This document shows, piece by piece, positions 1-6,357 of a DNA stretch of 8,144 nucleotides. The DNA comes from Candidatus Atribacteria bacterium (GTDB lineage: Bacteria > Atribacterota > Phoenicimicrobiia > Phoenicimicrobiales > Stramentimicrobiaceae), in assembly GCA_016934875.1 (NCBI GenBank), contig JAFGSC010000052.1, positions 1 to 8,144 of the forward strand, read 5' to 3'. Numbering within the stretch: position 1 is the first letter of the stretch; every line of letters begins with the position of its first letter. The notes beneath the pieces were generated by a model. It had not been told where the DNA came from. It worked only from the letters and a program-made list of their open reading frames with translations, and did no database searches. The translations under genes were made by a program, and so were the position numbers.

Positions 1-1208
1 AATGCACCTACTATAAAATATGGAACCAAATCCCAGAAAATTTCTTCAATACCAATTTTTGCAATACTGCAAGAAATAAATAGTGTAGCACCCACGGGTG
101 GCGTAAATAATCCCAAAGCTAAGGCTATTAGTAAAACAGTTGCAAAATGGATTGGATCTACCCCCATTTCCAGGATGATTGGGAAAAATATGGGTATAAA
201 AATAAACAAATTTGGAACTAAGTCGCCTATCATCCCAGCTAAAAATAAGATAAACACCAATGCAAATAAAAGTAAGGGATCAGGTAAACCAATGGATAGA
301 ACAGCCCTTGCTATCACCTTCGGGATATTCTCTCTAATAAGTACCCAACTAAAAATATTTGCACTACAGACCATTGCCATGACCACAGCTGTATTTTTTG
401 CCGAATCAACTAAAGCCATTTTTAATCCATTCCAATTTAAACTTCTATAAACAAAAAAACCTATTAAAAATGAATAAAATGCAGCAACGGCTGCAACCTC
501 AGTAACGGTAGCAACCCCAAAAACCAAGGAATAGACTAAAATGAGGGGGAAAAAAAGGACCCAGATACATTCCTTAAAATATTTGAATATCGTTTTCCAA
601 GAACCTACTTCTTCTGTTGGGAAATTTCTTTTCTTTGAAATTACAATTGTTAATACTAAATATGACAGACCGAGAATAATCCCGGGAATTGCTCCTGCTA
701 GGAATAATTTTAATACTGATAGATTCGTAATCCAGGCAATGATAATCATAGTACTGCTAGGGGGAATAATAATCCCCACAACAGAGCTTGTCGCATTGAT
801 TGCTGCCGAAAAAGAACTTGTGTAACCTCGTTTCTTCATCTCCGGTATAAGGATAGCTCCTGTGGAAGCCGCATCAGCTACGGAAGAACCAGAAACACCC
901 GCTAATATCATACTTACAATCACAGAAACACACCCAAGAGCTCCGGGTAATTTACCTATCACCGAATTTACAAAATTAATAATTCGAGTAGAGACACCGG
1001 AGCGCATCATTAAGTGACCGGACAGAATAAAAAATGGAACTGCGAAAAACGGAAAAGATTGCATATTAGAAAAAAATCTCTGTGCTACAATTGCTAAAGG
1101 AATATTGCTTAAAATGATATAGAAAATCGCAGATATGCCCATGCTAAAAGGAATGGGTAAACCAATAATAATGAGTATAAAAAATCCTAAGAACATTAAC
1201 CAAGCCAT
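1..1208 (-). CDS. dctM: TRAP transporter large membrane subunit DctM, 3' end cut by the window
   Basis: This is the ion-coupled permease subunit of a tripartite TRAP transporter, acting in the cytoplasmic membrane with DctQ and the binding protein DctP. I translated the minus strand by hand from the ATG at 1208 to the window edge: 402 codons stay open with no stop or frameshift. The family is usually about 425 to 430 residues, so only the last few tens are missing. It is strongly hydrophobic throughout. Family signatures are visible: an FAVPFFILSG segment near residue 60, GVSGSSVADAASTGAILIPEM with its GxSGSxxAD core near residues 105 to 125, IIIPPSS near 150, and GLFTPPVGATLF near the visible end. 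It starts 9 bases after the dctQ stop, and the likely ribosome binding site (GAGG) overlaps that stop, suggesting coupling. The transported substrate cannot be read from this subunit. Confidence 0.95.
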   Translation of the reverse strand, partial: MAWLMFLGFFILIIIGLPIPFSMGISAIFYIILSNIPLAIVAQRFFSNMQSFPFFAVPFFILSGHLMMRSGVSTRIINFVNSVIGKLPGALGCVSVIVSMILAGVSGSSVADAASTGAILIPEMKKRGYTSSFSAAINATSSVVGIIIPPSSTMIIIAWITNLSVLKLFLAGAIPGIILGLSYLVLTIVISKKRNFPTEEVGSWKTIFKYFKECIWVLFFPLILVYSLVFGVATVTEVAAVAAFYSFLIGFFVYRSLNWNGLKMALVDSAKNTAVVMAMVCSANIFSWVLIRENIPKVIARAVLSIGLPDPLLLFALVFILFLAGMIGDLVPNLFIFIPIFFPIILEMGVDPIHFATVLLIALALGLFTPPVGATLFISCSIAKIGIEEIFWDLVPYFIVGA

Positions 1209-1217
1209 TCTCCTACC

Positions 1218-1706
1218 TCATTCTTTTCCTTTGATAGAGTTAATGATACTGTTCAAGTTACCGATCAATATCATATATAAAATGACTCCAAAAGATAAAA
1301 TTAATGGTAAATAATACAAGAACTGTGGTATCTTCCAAGTTCCTACCTTATTATAAAATACCGATACAGATAAGCTAATACTACTTAGAAACATAAAGAA
1401 AATAAACAATATTGTTAAAATTTTAATAATGATCATGCTTATTCTTTTTAATGGACCTCTTAATTTATTTCGAAAATAATCTAATCCAAGATGTTCATTA
1501 TTAAATGTAACTGATACCATGGCAAACATAATCATATAGGGAAAAAGCAACAGAGAAATATCAAAGGTGAGCGTGAATGGGTGTTTAAAAAAATATCTTC
1601 CTCCAACTTCAATTAATACCACAACAGTCAAAACTGCCAATAAAAATCCTGATATTAAATCTAATTTGTTGCATAGATTCTCGAACTTTTTGTTTTTTTG
1701 AATCAT
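1218..1706 (-). CDS. dctQ: TRAP transporter small membrane subunit DctQ
   Basis: Small four-helix membrane subunit that partners DctM in a TRAP transporter. The 162-residue product has four hydrophobic segments, at roughly 16-38, 48-68, 86-110 and 126-150. EVGGRYFF after helix 1 and HLGLDYF after helix 2 match the usual DctQ pattern (E..xRYxF; H(I/L)xxD). The acidic residue usually seen in the W-x-E-E stretch before helix 2 appears only as TFDISLLL, so the family match is moderate in that part. A TTG at 1715 would lengthen the protein by three residues, but it lies one base from the GAGG element at 1717-1720. The ATG at 1706 has a ten-base spacing and is preferred. The gene is very AT-rich: the 60 bases from 1381 contain 11 G or C. 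It lies between dctP (180-base spacer) and dctM (9-base spacer). Confidence 0.9.
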   Translation of the reverse strand: MIQKNKKFENLCNKLDLISGFLLAVLTVVVLIEVGGRYFFKHPFTLTFDISLLLFPYMIMFAMVSVTFNNEHLGLDYFRNKLRGPLKRISMIIIKILTILFIFFMFLSSISLSVSVFYNKVGTWKIPQFLYYLPLILSFGVILYMILIGNLNSIINSIKGKE

Positions 1707-1887
1707 TTCTAACAAACCTCAATTTATTTTTAGGATTGATCAATCTTTAGCAACACTATATTCTTTCAATAAATCATTAGGCATTATTAATTTATTACTA
1801 GGCTTCCAAATGTTAATAATATGTTGGTATGCTTCTAAAAAAAGCACACCAACATATTTCTTTAATTTGCCTTCAATTCTTTAGTTC
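1707..1887 (-). other. dctP-dctQ spacer, untranslated, with a strong hairpin
   Basis: This 180-base non-coding gap inside the TRAP operon is long compared with the 9-base dctQ-dctM gap. It contains the hairpin at 1818-1858 and a perfect 12-base palindrome (GATTGATCAATC) at 1734-1745. A 46-codon frame (1740-1880) crosses it but has no usable start codon or ribosome binding site. Confidence 0.6.
1818..1858 (-). terminator. Intercistronic hairpin after dctP (attenuator or mRNA stabiliser)
   Basis: Arms at 1818-1834 and 1842-1858 pair over 17 positions around a 7-base loop. On the transcribed minus strand the arms read AATATGTTGGTGTGCTT and AAGCATACCAACATATT, so the only non-Watson-Crick position becomes a G-U pair. 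The hairpin begins about 30 bases after the dctP stop. It is not followed by a run of U on the minus strand (the next bases are ATTAACATTT), so it is not a textbook intrinsic terminator. A stem in this position commonly protects the upstream binding-protein message or reduces read-through to the membrane genes; that role is inferred. Confidence 0.6.
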
Positions 1888-2889
1888 CTATTTGTTTTTT
1901 CTATAATTTTCTAGCCATTCTAGCATTTTATTAACATCAGGATATTGTGAATTCATATTATCGTATACTGGTTTCAGTTTTTCCCTAAACCCCTCTAATG
2001 CATCACCTGTAACATAGGTTATCTCAAGTTCATCTTCAAGTAATGAAAGATATTCATCTCTAAGACTATTTGTATATTCAATGGCAGCTTCATTGGCCAT
2101 GTCTGCTGCTTCTATAAAAATTGCCTGGTTTTCGGCATCGAGGCTTTCCCATATTCCCCTATTCATAGCGAGACTAAAAGTATACCAAAATAAATTAACC
2201 ATGGCTAAATGTTCCTGGACTTCATAAAACTTGCTCTCATAAATAGCATCAACAGGATTAAATTGGCCATCAATCACACCTGTTTGCAAGCCCATATACA
2301 ATTCTGAATATGGCATTGTTGTTACCGCAGCTCCCAGTGCCTTCATGCTATCTATTGCAAGAGTAGCGCCTGAGACAGCTCTCATTTTTAATCCCTTCAT
2401 ATCGTCGGCTGTATGAACGGGTCTTACCTTATTTGTAATTTGTGCAAATCCAAGATCATACCATCTAATTAGCTTAATACCTCTTTCATATAGCTTATCA
2501 TGCCAAGCCTGGGCAATCTCTGATTTTGAAAATGCAAGGCCTTCTTCGGCATCTTCGAATAGAAAGGGCAAATTAAATAGACTAATTTCTTCTACAATAG
2601 GTGACAACTCCTGATTCCCTGCCAAATTCAAGCCCTGTGCACCAATCTTGATAGCATCAATTTGTTCCATTGCATTTCCTAGTAATTCACAGCAATAATT
2701 CTCAATGATGATATTCCCGTTAGTTTTTTCTTCGACTACTTCTTTGAATTTCTTGGCAACTACACCTCTGACGGAATCTTCAACAGTGTTCCACCCTAGC
2801 TTTAATGTTAAAGTATTTGAAGAAATAGCAGATACGTGAGAGGATAAAATTATAACCAACAATATTGTTACTAATAATATTCTTTTCAT
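1888..2889 (-). CDS. dctP: TRAP transporter periplasmic substrate-binding protein DctP
   Basis: Extracytoplasmic solute receptor of the DctP family, delivering an organic anion to DctQM. The 333-residue length is typical. Residues 1-21 form a signal peptide: MKR, a hydrophobic core, then a likely cut after SHVSA. There is no cysteine at the cut, so it is not a lipoprotein. The mature part has the family pattern: an N-terminal beta strand (LTLKLGW), FNLPFLFED near 105-113, KGLKMRAVSGA at 165-175 with the conserved carboxylate-binding Arg at 170, and GLQTGVIDGQFNP at 200-212 with Asn 211. Two oddities: vicinal cysteines at 66-67, where the family usually has a Pro/Gly-rich turn before LG, and Phe 210 where Glu is common (GQENP). 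A GGAGGA site at 2895-2900, five bases from the ATG, supports the start. It is first in the TRAP operon. The ligand cannot be assigned; Arg 170 suggests a carboxylate. Confidence 0.94.
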   Translation of the reverse strand: MKRILLVTILLVIILSSHVSAISSNTLTLKLGWNTVEDSVRGVVAKKFKEVVEEKTNGNIIIENYCCELLGNAMEQIDAIKIGAQGLNLAGNQELSPIVEEISLFNLPFLFEDAEEGLAFSKSEIAQAWHDKLYERGIKLIRWYDLGFAQITNKVRPVHTADDMKGLKMRAVSGATLAIDSMKALGAAVTTMPYSELYMGLQTGVIDGQFNPVDAIYESKFYEVQEHLAMVNLFWYTFSLAMNRGIWESLDAENQAIFIEAADMANEAAIEYTNSLRDEYLSLLEDELEITYVTGDALEGFREKLKPVYDNMNSQYPDVNKMLEWLENYRKNK

Positions 2890-2947
2890 GATATTCCTCC
2901 GGAAAACATAAATTTTATTTTTTCAATAAATGTCCTATCATAGTTTC

Positions 2948-2971
2948 ATCAATATTAAATATTATATTGAT
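2948..2971 (-). promoter_or_regulatory. AT-rich inverted repeat over a TATAAT box upstream of dctP
   Basis: Eight-base arms ATCAATAT (2948-2955) and ATATTGAT (2964-2971) flank an 8-base centre. The minus strand carries a perfect TATAAT at 2961-2966 inside this repeat, about 70 bases before the dctP ATG. No good -35 hexamer sits 17 bases upstream. It could be an operator over a regulated promoter that needs an activator. A chance repeat is possible in sequence this AT-rich. Confidence 0.3.
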
Positions 2972-3150
2972 TAAGTTTAATTCCTCCTTTGAGCTAACAC
3001 CTCCTTCAATTTATTTTTTTGTCTCAATTATGTAGATTTCAACTGATTCTATAATGCCAGCAGTTTTTATTATGATAAATACTAAAAATTACTGATTCCC
3101 AAATTCTAAAAAAGTAAATCATATATATCAATATCTAGATGAAATTATTT

Positions 3151-3437
3151 TCATTCATTATAACGTAATATCCCCGGTATTGAAAGAAAAAATCCTTCCA
3201 AAATAGAGTAAGAACCTAAGATAAGAATAAATACGGCTAAGGTCAAGACCATAAAATAGGATGTTAGTTCAATTCACTTATGATTTTCTTGTCTACTTCC
3301 ATTGTTATCATTCCATAATAGAATTTTAAAAGTCATCCATTAGTAAACTAAAATCTCCGGAAAGATCTGACCAACCTTTTAATCAGATAAGAAACAATTA
3401 AAATAATGGTGATAAGGATTCTATCGTTATGATGGGA
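3151..3437 (-). pseudogene. Possible decayed membrane-protein remnant in three frames
   Basis: Three consecutive short minus-strand frames look protein-like. First, 3348-3437 includes ILITIILIVSYLIKRLVRSF, a hydrophobic segment followed by a basic cluster and a stop. Second, 3264-3332 includes MITMEVDKKIISELN. Third, 3151-3273 includes MVLTLAVFILILGSYSILEG and ends after IPGILRYNE. The second and third overlap by ten bases in different frames, as a single-base indel would leave. No frame has a ribosome binding site. I do not recognise a family. AT-rich random DNA easily gives Ile, Leu, Phe and Lys, so this is weak. Confidence 0.2.
3218..3246 (-). promoter_or_regulatory. Candidate sigma-70-type promoter upstream of dctP
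   Basis: On the minus strand, TTGACC (3241-3246, five of six matches to TTGACA) is followed after exactly 17 bases by TATCTT (3218-3223, four of six matches to TATAAT). It is the best-spaced pair I found in the gap. It would give the TRAP operon a leader of roughly 320 bases. Judged by eye only; the overlapping short frame at 3151-3273 is an alternative explanation of the sequence. Confidence 0.3.
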
Positions 3438-3569
3438 TTATCTTAAACATATGATCATGGATCATGCTTTTAAATTGAAATTATTGGAAACTCTTTATCT
3501 ATGACTCATCCAAACATAGTACATGAATAAAATTCAATGGATATCTTTCAAACGATAAGTCATCATAGA

Positions 3570-4475
3570 TTATCGGCTACAAAGTATTGACAGGGCAATA
3601 GAGTTTAATTTTGCTTCACTCTTATCGGCACGGGAAGGAATCATAATCGGCACCTTGGCACCTACCACGAGATTCCCCTGCGGGAATCCGGCATAATAAA
3701 TGATGCTTTTTCCTAACACATTACCACAGACAATATTCGGTACAATCAAAATATCAGCCCTACCGGCTACTTGGGACTCAATCCCCTTCTTTTTTACCGC
3801 AAATTCTGAAATCGCATTATCGAGAGCTAAAGGACCGTCAATCAGGCAACCCGGTATTTGCCCTCTCTGATTCATTTTTGAGAGAATTCCAGCTTGTAAT
3901 GTTTCCTCCATATCCGGATTGACCTCTTCTATGGCAGCCAGTAATGCCACCCTGGGATTTTCAATACCCAGCTTATTCGCTACAACAACTGCATTGTTAA
4001 TAATCGAAACCATTGCCTTTAAATCAGGCTTGATATTGACTCCGCCATCGCTTAACAAAACTAAATGAGATTCTTTTTCCCTTTGATCCTCAAAAATAAA
4101 AACATTACTCATATAATTTTCGGTTCTTAAACCTTGCTCTTTATTTAAAACCGCTTTCAAGAGACTCGCAGTTTTTATCTTTCCTTTTAACAGAATTCCT
4201 CCCTTTTTGACCTCACTCACCGCAACTGGCCCTTTTTCATCTTCATGATTGACAGAAACGATACCCCGAACGAAAGAACGGTCATGGTATCCAAGTTTTT
4301 CTAATGAATTTTCAATTGCTTCTACTTTGCCTACAAGAACTGCTTCTCCAAAACCATACTCATAGCTAATCTTTACAGCTTTGAGAGCTTCCAAGTCTTC
4401 TCCACCGGCAACAACAACTCGCTGTCTTTCCTCTTTAGACAATTGCTGAAATAACTGCTTAAAACTAGTAATCAT
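3570..4475 (-). CDS. ptb: Phosphate acetyl/butyryltransferase (Ptb-like)
   Basis: This cytoplasmic enzyme swaps CoA for phosphate on an acyl-CoA to give an acyl phosphate, the step before a kinase makes ATP. The 301-residue product matches the phosphate butyryltransferase branch in length and motifs: LSDGGVNIKPDLKAM near 141-155, an EEVNPDM stretch near 183-189, LIDGPLALDNAIS near 211-223, ADILIVPNIVCGNVLGKS near 240-257, and the C-terminal VVGAKVPIMIPSRADKSEAK. An ATG at 4481 would add Met-Arg, but AGGAGG abuts it with no spacing. The ATG at 4475 lies six bases from AGGAGG and is preferred. It follows the aminotransferase by about 70 bases and is the last gene of the operon. With IorAB upstream, its natural substrate may be an aryl- or branched-acyl-CoA and not butyryl-CoA; that is inferred. 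A phosphate acetyltransferase is the alternative. Confidence 0.88.
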   Translation of the reverse strand: MITSFKQLFQQLSKEERQRVVVAGGEDLEALKAVKISYEYGFGEAVLVGKVEAIENSLEKLGYHDRSFVRGIVSVNHEDEKGPVAVSEVKKGGILLKGKIKTASLLKAVLNKEQGLRTENYMSNVFIFEDQREKESHLVLLSDGGVNIKPDLKAMVSIINNAVVVANKLGIENPRVALLAAIEEVNPDMEETLQAGILSKMNQRGQIPGCLIDGPLALDNAISEFAVKKKGIESQVAGRADILIVPNIVCGNVLGKSIIYYAGFPQGNLVVGAKVPIMIPSRADKSEAKLNSIALSILCSR

Positions 4476-4481
4476 TCTCAT

Positions 4482-4487
4482 CCTCCT
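4482..4487 (-). promoter_or_regulatory. Ribosome binding site that decides the ptb-like start
   Basis: A perfect AGGAGG on the minus strand touches the ATG at 4481 and is six bases from the ATG at 4475 (AGGAGG-ATGAGA-ATG). Normal spacing favours the downstream ATG. Confidence 0.75.
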
Positions 4488-4505
4488 GGTGCATAATCAA
4501 ACAAT

Positions 4506-4523
4506 ATTATATGTTGTACAACA
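4506..4523 (-). promoter_or_regulatory. Palindrome next to a TATAAT box: possible regulated internal promoter
   Basis: A perfect 12-base palindrome, TGTTGTACAACA (4512-4523), directly precedes a minus-strand TATAAT (4506-4511) in the spacer between the aminotransferase and the ptb-like gene. The box is about 30 bases from the ptb start, so a transcript could start near 4499 with a short leader. The palindrome occupies the usual -35/-10 spacer, as repressor operators often do. No good -35 hexamer is visible, so the promoter is uncertain. Confidence 0.35.
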
Positions 4524-4544
4524 ATGAATATTCTGCTTCTTGAT

Positions 4545-5708
4545 TTACAGTTGTTTAATACCTTCCCTAATTCTTTCTAGCCCCTGATGAATCATTTCTA
4601 AAGAGGTTGCAAAAGAAAATCGTAGATATCCTTCTCCGTATTGTCCAAATGCATTCCCCGGAACTGTTGCTACTCCACATTTTTCTAAAAGAACCATCGA
4701 TAATTCATCCGAACTTTTTCCTGTTTTAGTAATATTTGGAAAGGCATAAAAAGCCCCTTCGGGAGCTAAACATGTAAAATCTTCGATTTTACTGAATTCT
4801 TCCATGATTAAATCTCTACGTTTTTGATAGGACTCACGCATAAAGTCAACACTTCTCTGGGTTTCCTGAGGGTGTTGTAATCCGTACAAAACTGCCCTTT
4901 GCGTGATAGAATTTGGGCACACGGCTGTATATTGTTGAACCTTAATCAATTCCTGGATCAAAGCCTCCTGGCAAGTGAGATAAGCAATTCTCCAGCCAGT
5001 CATAGCATAACTCTTTGAAAACCCAAAAATGGAGATCGTACGTTCCTTCATTTCAGGCAGTGAGGCTATGCTCACATGCTTTCTTCCATCAAATAATATA
5101 TCTTCATACAACTCATCGCTAATGACAAGCAAATCGTACTCAATGGCAATTCTGGCTATCTGTTCCAAGATATCCAAATCAACAACCATGCCTGTAGGAT
5201 TGCTGGGAGAATTCAGTAAAATAGCCTTTGTTTTCTTCGTGACGAGTTGTCTTAATTCATCAGGATTAATCTGAAAGTGATTTTCTTCTCGAATCGGAAG
5301 ATAGATCGGGTTTCCCCCGGCTAAACTTACCTGAGAACCATAAGCGAGAAAACCGGGGTCAGGTACGATCAGTTCATCCCCTGGATTCAGCAAAACATAA
5401 AATATTGAAAATAGGCCTTGTGTTCCTCCCGCTGTTACCAATACTTCTTCGGGACTTACTGAAATATGGTTAAAATCATTTAACTTTTGAGAGATAGCTT
5501 TTCTCAAATCAGCAAATCCGGCATTTGGTGTATAATGGGTGTAACCATCATCTATCGCTTTCTTGGCAGCCTCCCGCACATGATCAGGGGTAATAAAATC
5601 AGGCTCTCCAATACCAAAACTGATAATATCTTTTCTATTTTGGGCTAAATCGAATAACTTCCGAATGCCTGAAGGTTTAATTTTCTGCAGATTTTGATTT
5701 AATTTCAT
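4545..5708 (-). CDS. PLP-dependent class I/II aminotransferase (aspartate/aromatic type)
   Basis: Cytoplasmic fold-type I aminotransferase, 387 residues, the normal length of the bacterial aspartate/aromatic (I-gamma) group. Visible catalytic features: AGGTQ at 93-97 (PLP phosphate contact), Asn 170 in SPSNPTG, Asp 198 in ISDELYE (pyridine nitrogen contact), the Schiff-base Lys 232 in FGFSKSYAMTGWR, Arg 240, and the substrate-carboxylate Arg 363 in GYLRFSFA. It overlaps iorB by 32 bases and has an excellent ribosome binding site, AGGAGG, five bases before its ATG inside the iorB coding sequence. Next to iorAB it most likely produces the 2-oxo acid (phenylpyruvate, hydroxyphenylpyruvate or indolepyruvate) that IorAB oxidises. 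Motifs alone do not separate aspartate, alanine and aromatic specificity, so no symbol is given. Confidence 0.92.
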   Translation of the reverse strand: MKLNQNLQKIKPSGIRKLFDLAQNRKDIISFGIGEPDFITPDHVREAAKKAIDDGYTHYTPNAGFADLRKAISQKLNDFNHISVSPEEVLVTAGGTQGLFSIFYVLLNPGDELIVPDPGFLAYGSQVSLAGGNPIYLPIREENHFQINPDELRQLVTKKTKAILLNSPSNPTGMVVDLDILEQIARIAIEYDLLVISDELYEDILFDGRKHVSIASLPEMKERTISIFGFSKSYAMTGWRIAYLTCQEALIQELIKVQQYTAVCPNSITQRAVLYGLQHPQETQRSVDFMRESYQKRRDLIMEEFSKIEDFTCLAPEGAFYAFPNITKTGKSSDELSMVLLEKCGVATVPGNAFGQYGEGYLRFSFATSLEMIHQGLERIREGIKQL

Positions 5709-6357
5709 TTCTTCCTCCTTTAGCCAATGAATTAAACACCTTATTTTTGTTCATATATATAGAAATAAATTCCTTATATCCCATTTCTAATGCTTTTTTA
5801 TTCATATCCAGGGTATGAACGGGTAAATTCTTCCCGATAGAATCCATGATAAATTCTTTTTTAACCGGAAAATCAGGAATAGCAGTGGCTGCCCCCAAAA
5901 TGACAATATTTGCAGTAATGATATGGCCTGCCTCTCTGGCAATTTTTTCAGCATCAATCAGGTATAGGTTATCTATCTCTTGATTCAGTTGATCAAGCAT
6001 TACGGCTTCATCTGGATATTCAGAAATACCCAGGGATACTGTAAAAGGAATCATTTGAACATAACTTACAATCACTTTGGTATTCTTGCCAATTCTGCTT
6101 AATGCTCTTAGTATTTCTGAAAATTCAAAAGCCAATATTAAATCGGCAGAATTCTGTTCAATGAGGGGACTGTTGGACCTGCCAATTTTTACTTCGGTAA
6201 CCACTGTTCCACCTCGCTGAGCCATACCATGAACTTCACTCATGACAACATTCAGTCCCTGTAACATGGCTGCCTCACTGATAATCATAGCAGTTTTTAT
6301 CGTTCCCTGGCCCCCAACACCAATTAAATAAATCTTATAATTTTTTTTCGAGTTCAT
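5677..6357 (-). CDS. iorB: Indolepyruvate ferredoxin oxidoreductase beta subunit
   Basis: Small (gamma-domain type) subunit of the IorAB 2-oxoacid:ferredoxin oxidoreductase, which decarboxylates arylpyruvates to aryl-acyl-CoA and reduces ferredoxin. The 226-residue product carries the two family signatures: IYLIGVGGQGT at 9-19 and SEVHGMAQRGGTVVTEVKIG at 40-59, plus NIVILGAATA at 150-159. It is slightly longer than the usual 190-200 residues. The extra part is the C-terminal tail from about 205, and its last ten residues are encoded in the overlap with the aminotransferase gene. Its AKGGRNE stretch is the translation of that gene's ribosome binding site. The start ATG overlaps the iorA stop as ATGA (6354-6357), and GAGGTGAG lies just upstream. 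Subunits should be made in equal amounts through this coupling. Confidence 0.94.
   Translation of the reverse strand: MNSKKNYKIYLIGVGGQGTIKTAMIISEAAMLQGLNVVMSEVHGMAQRGGTVVTEVKIGRSNSPLIEQNSADLILAFEFSEILRALSRIGKNTKVIVSYVQMIPFTVSLGISEYPDEAVMLDQLNQEIDNLYLIDAEKIAREAGHIITANIVILGAATAIPDFPVKKEFIMDSIGKNLPVHTLDMNKKALEMGYKEFISIYMNKNKVFNSLAKGGRNEIKSKSAEN
5714..5719 (-). promoter_or_regulatory. Ribosome binding site of the aminotransferase, inside iorB
   Basis: AGGAGG with five bases before the ATG at 5708. It lies within the 3' coding end of iorB, so the aminotransferase depends on the iorB message and may be re-initiated by ribosomes finishing iorB. Confidence 0.8.

Larger units (their letters stand above)
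2890..3569. other. 680-base gap between ptb-like gene and dctP; no intact gene
   Basis: No open frame here combines a start, a ribosome binding site and recognisable coding content. I see the leader and candidate promoters of dctP, two start-less Shine-Dalgarno-like sequences (2983-2989 and 2998-3006), an AT-rich inverted repeat (2948-2971), and three short minus-strand frames with membrane-protein-like content (3348-3437, 3264-3332, 3151-3273). No GC-rich hairpin with a U-tract follows the ptb-like gene. ATCTGA at 3365-3370 and TCAGAT at 3383-3388 form only a weak 6-bp stem. Confidence 0.7.

Noticed and set aside
175..450. 91-codon plus-strand frame
   Set aside because: It is antisense to dctM, whose reading is continuous and has family motifs; no plus-strand ribosome binding site or recognisable product.
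541..825. 94-codon plus-strand frame
   Set aside because: Also antisense to dctM; its apparent protein is the mirror of conserved DctM sequence.
3041..3066. TGGCA followed by an AT-rich stretch, considered as a sigma-54 promoter upstream of dctP
   Set aside because: The required GC of the -12 element is not found at the correct distance from the GG.
3445..3470. Short GATCATG repeats
   Set aside because: Only two 7-base copies; no array structure, spacer regularity or mobile-element context.
3497..3570. Inverted repeat ATCTATGA / TCATAGAT downstream of the ptb-like gene, considered as a terminator
   Set aside because: The arms are only 8 bases and AT-rich, the loop is 58 bases and no U-tract follows.
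5029..5274. 81-codon plus-strand frame
   Set aside because: It lies opposite the PLP-lysine and Asn/Asp motifs of the aminotransferase, which is the real gene.
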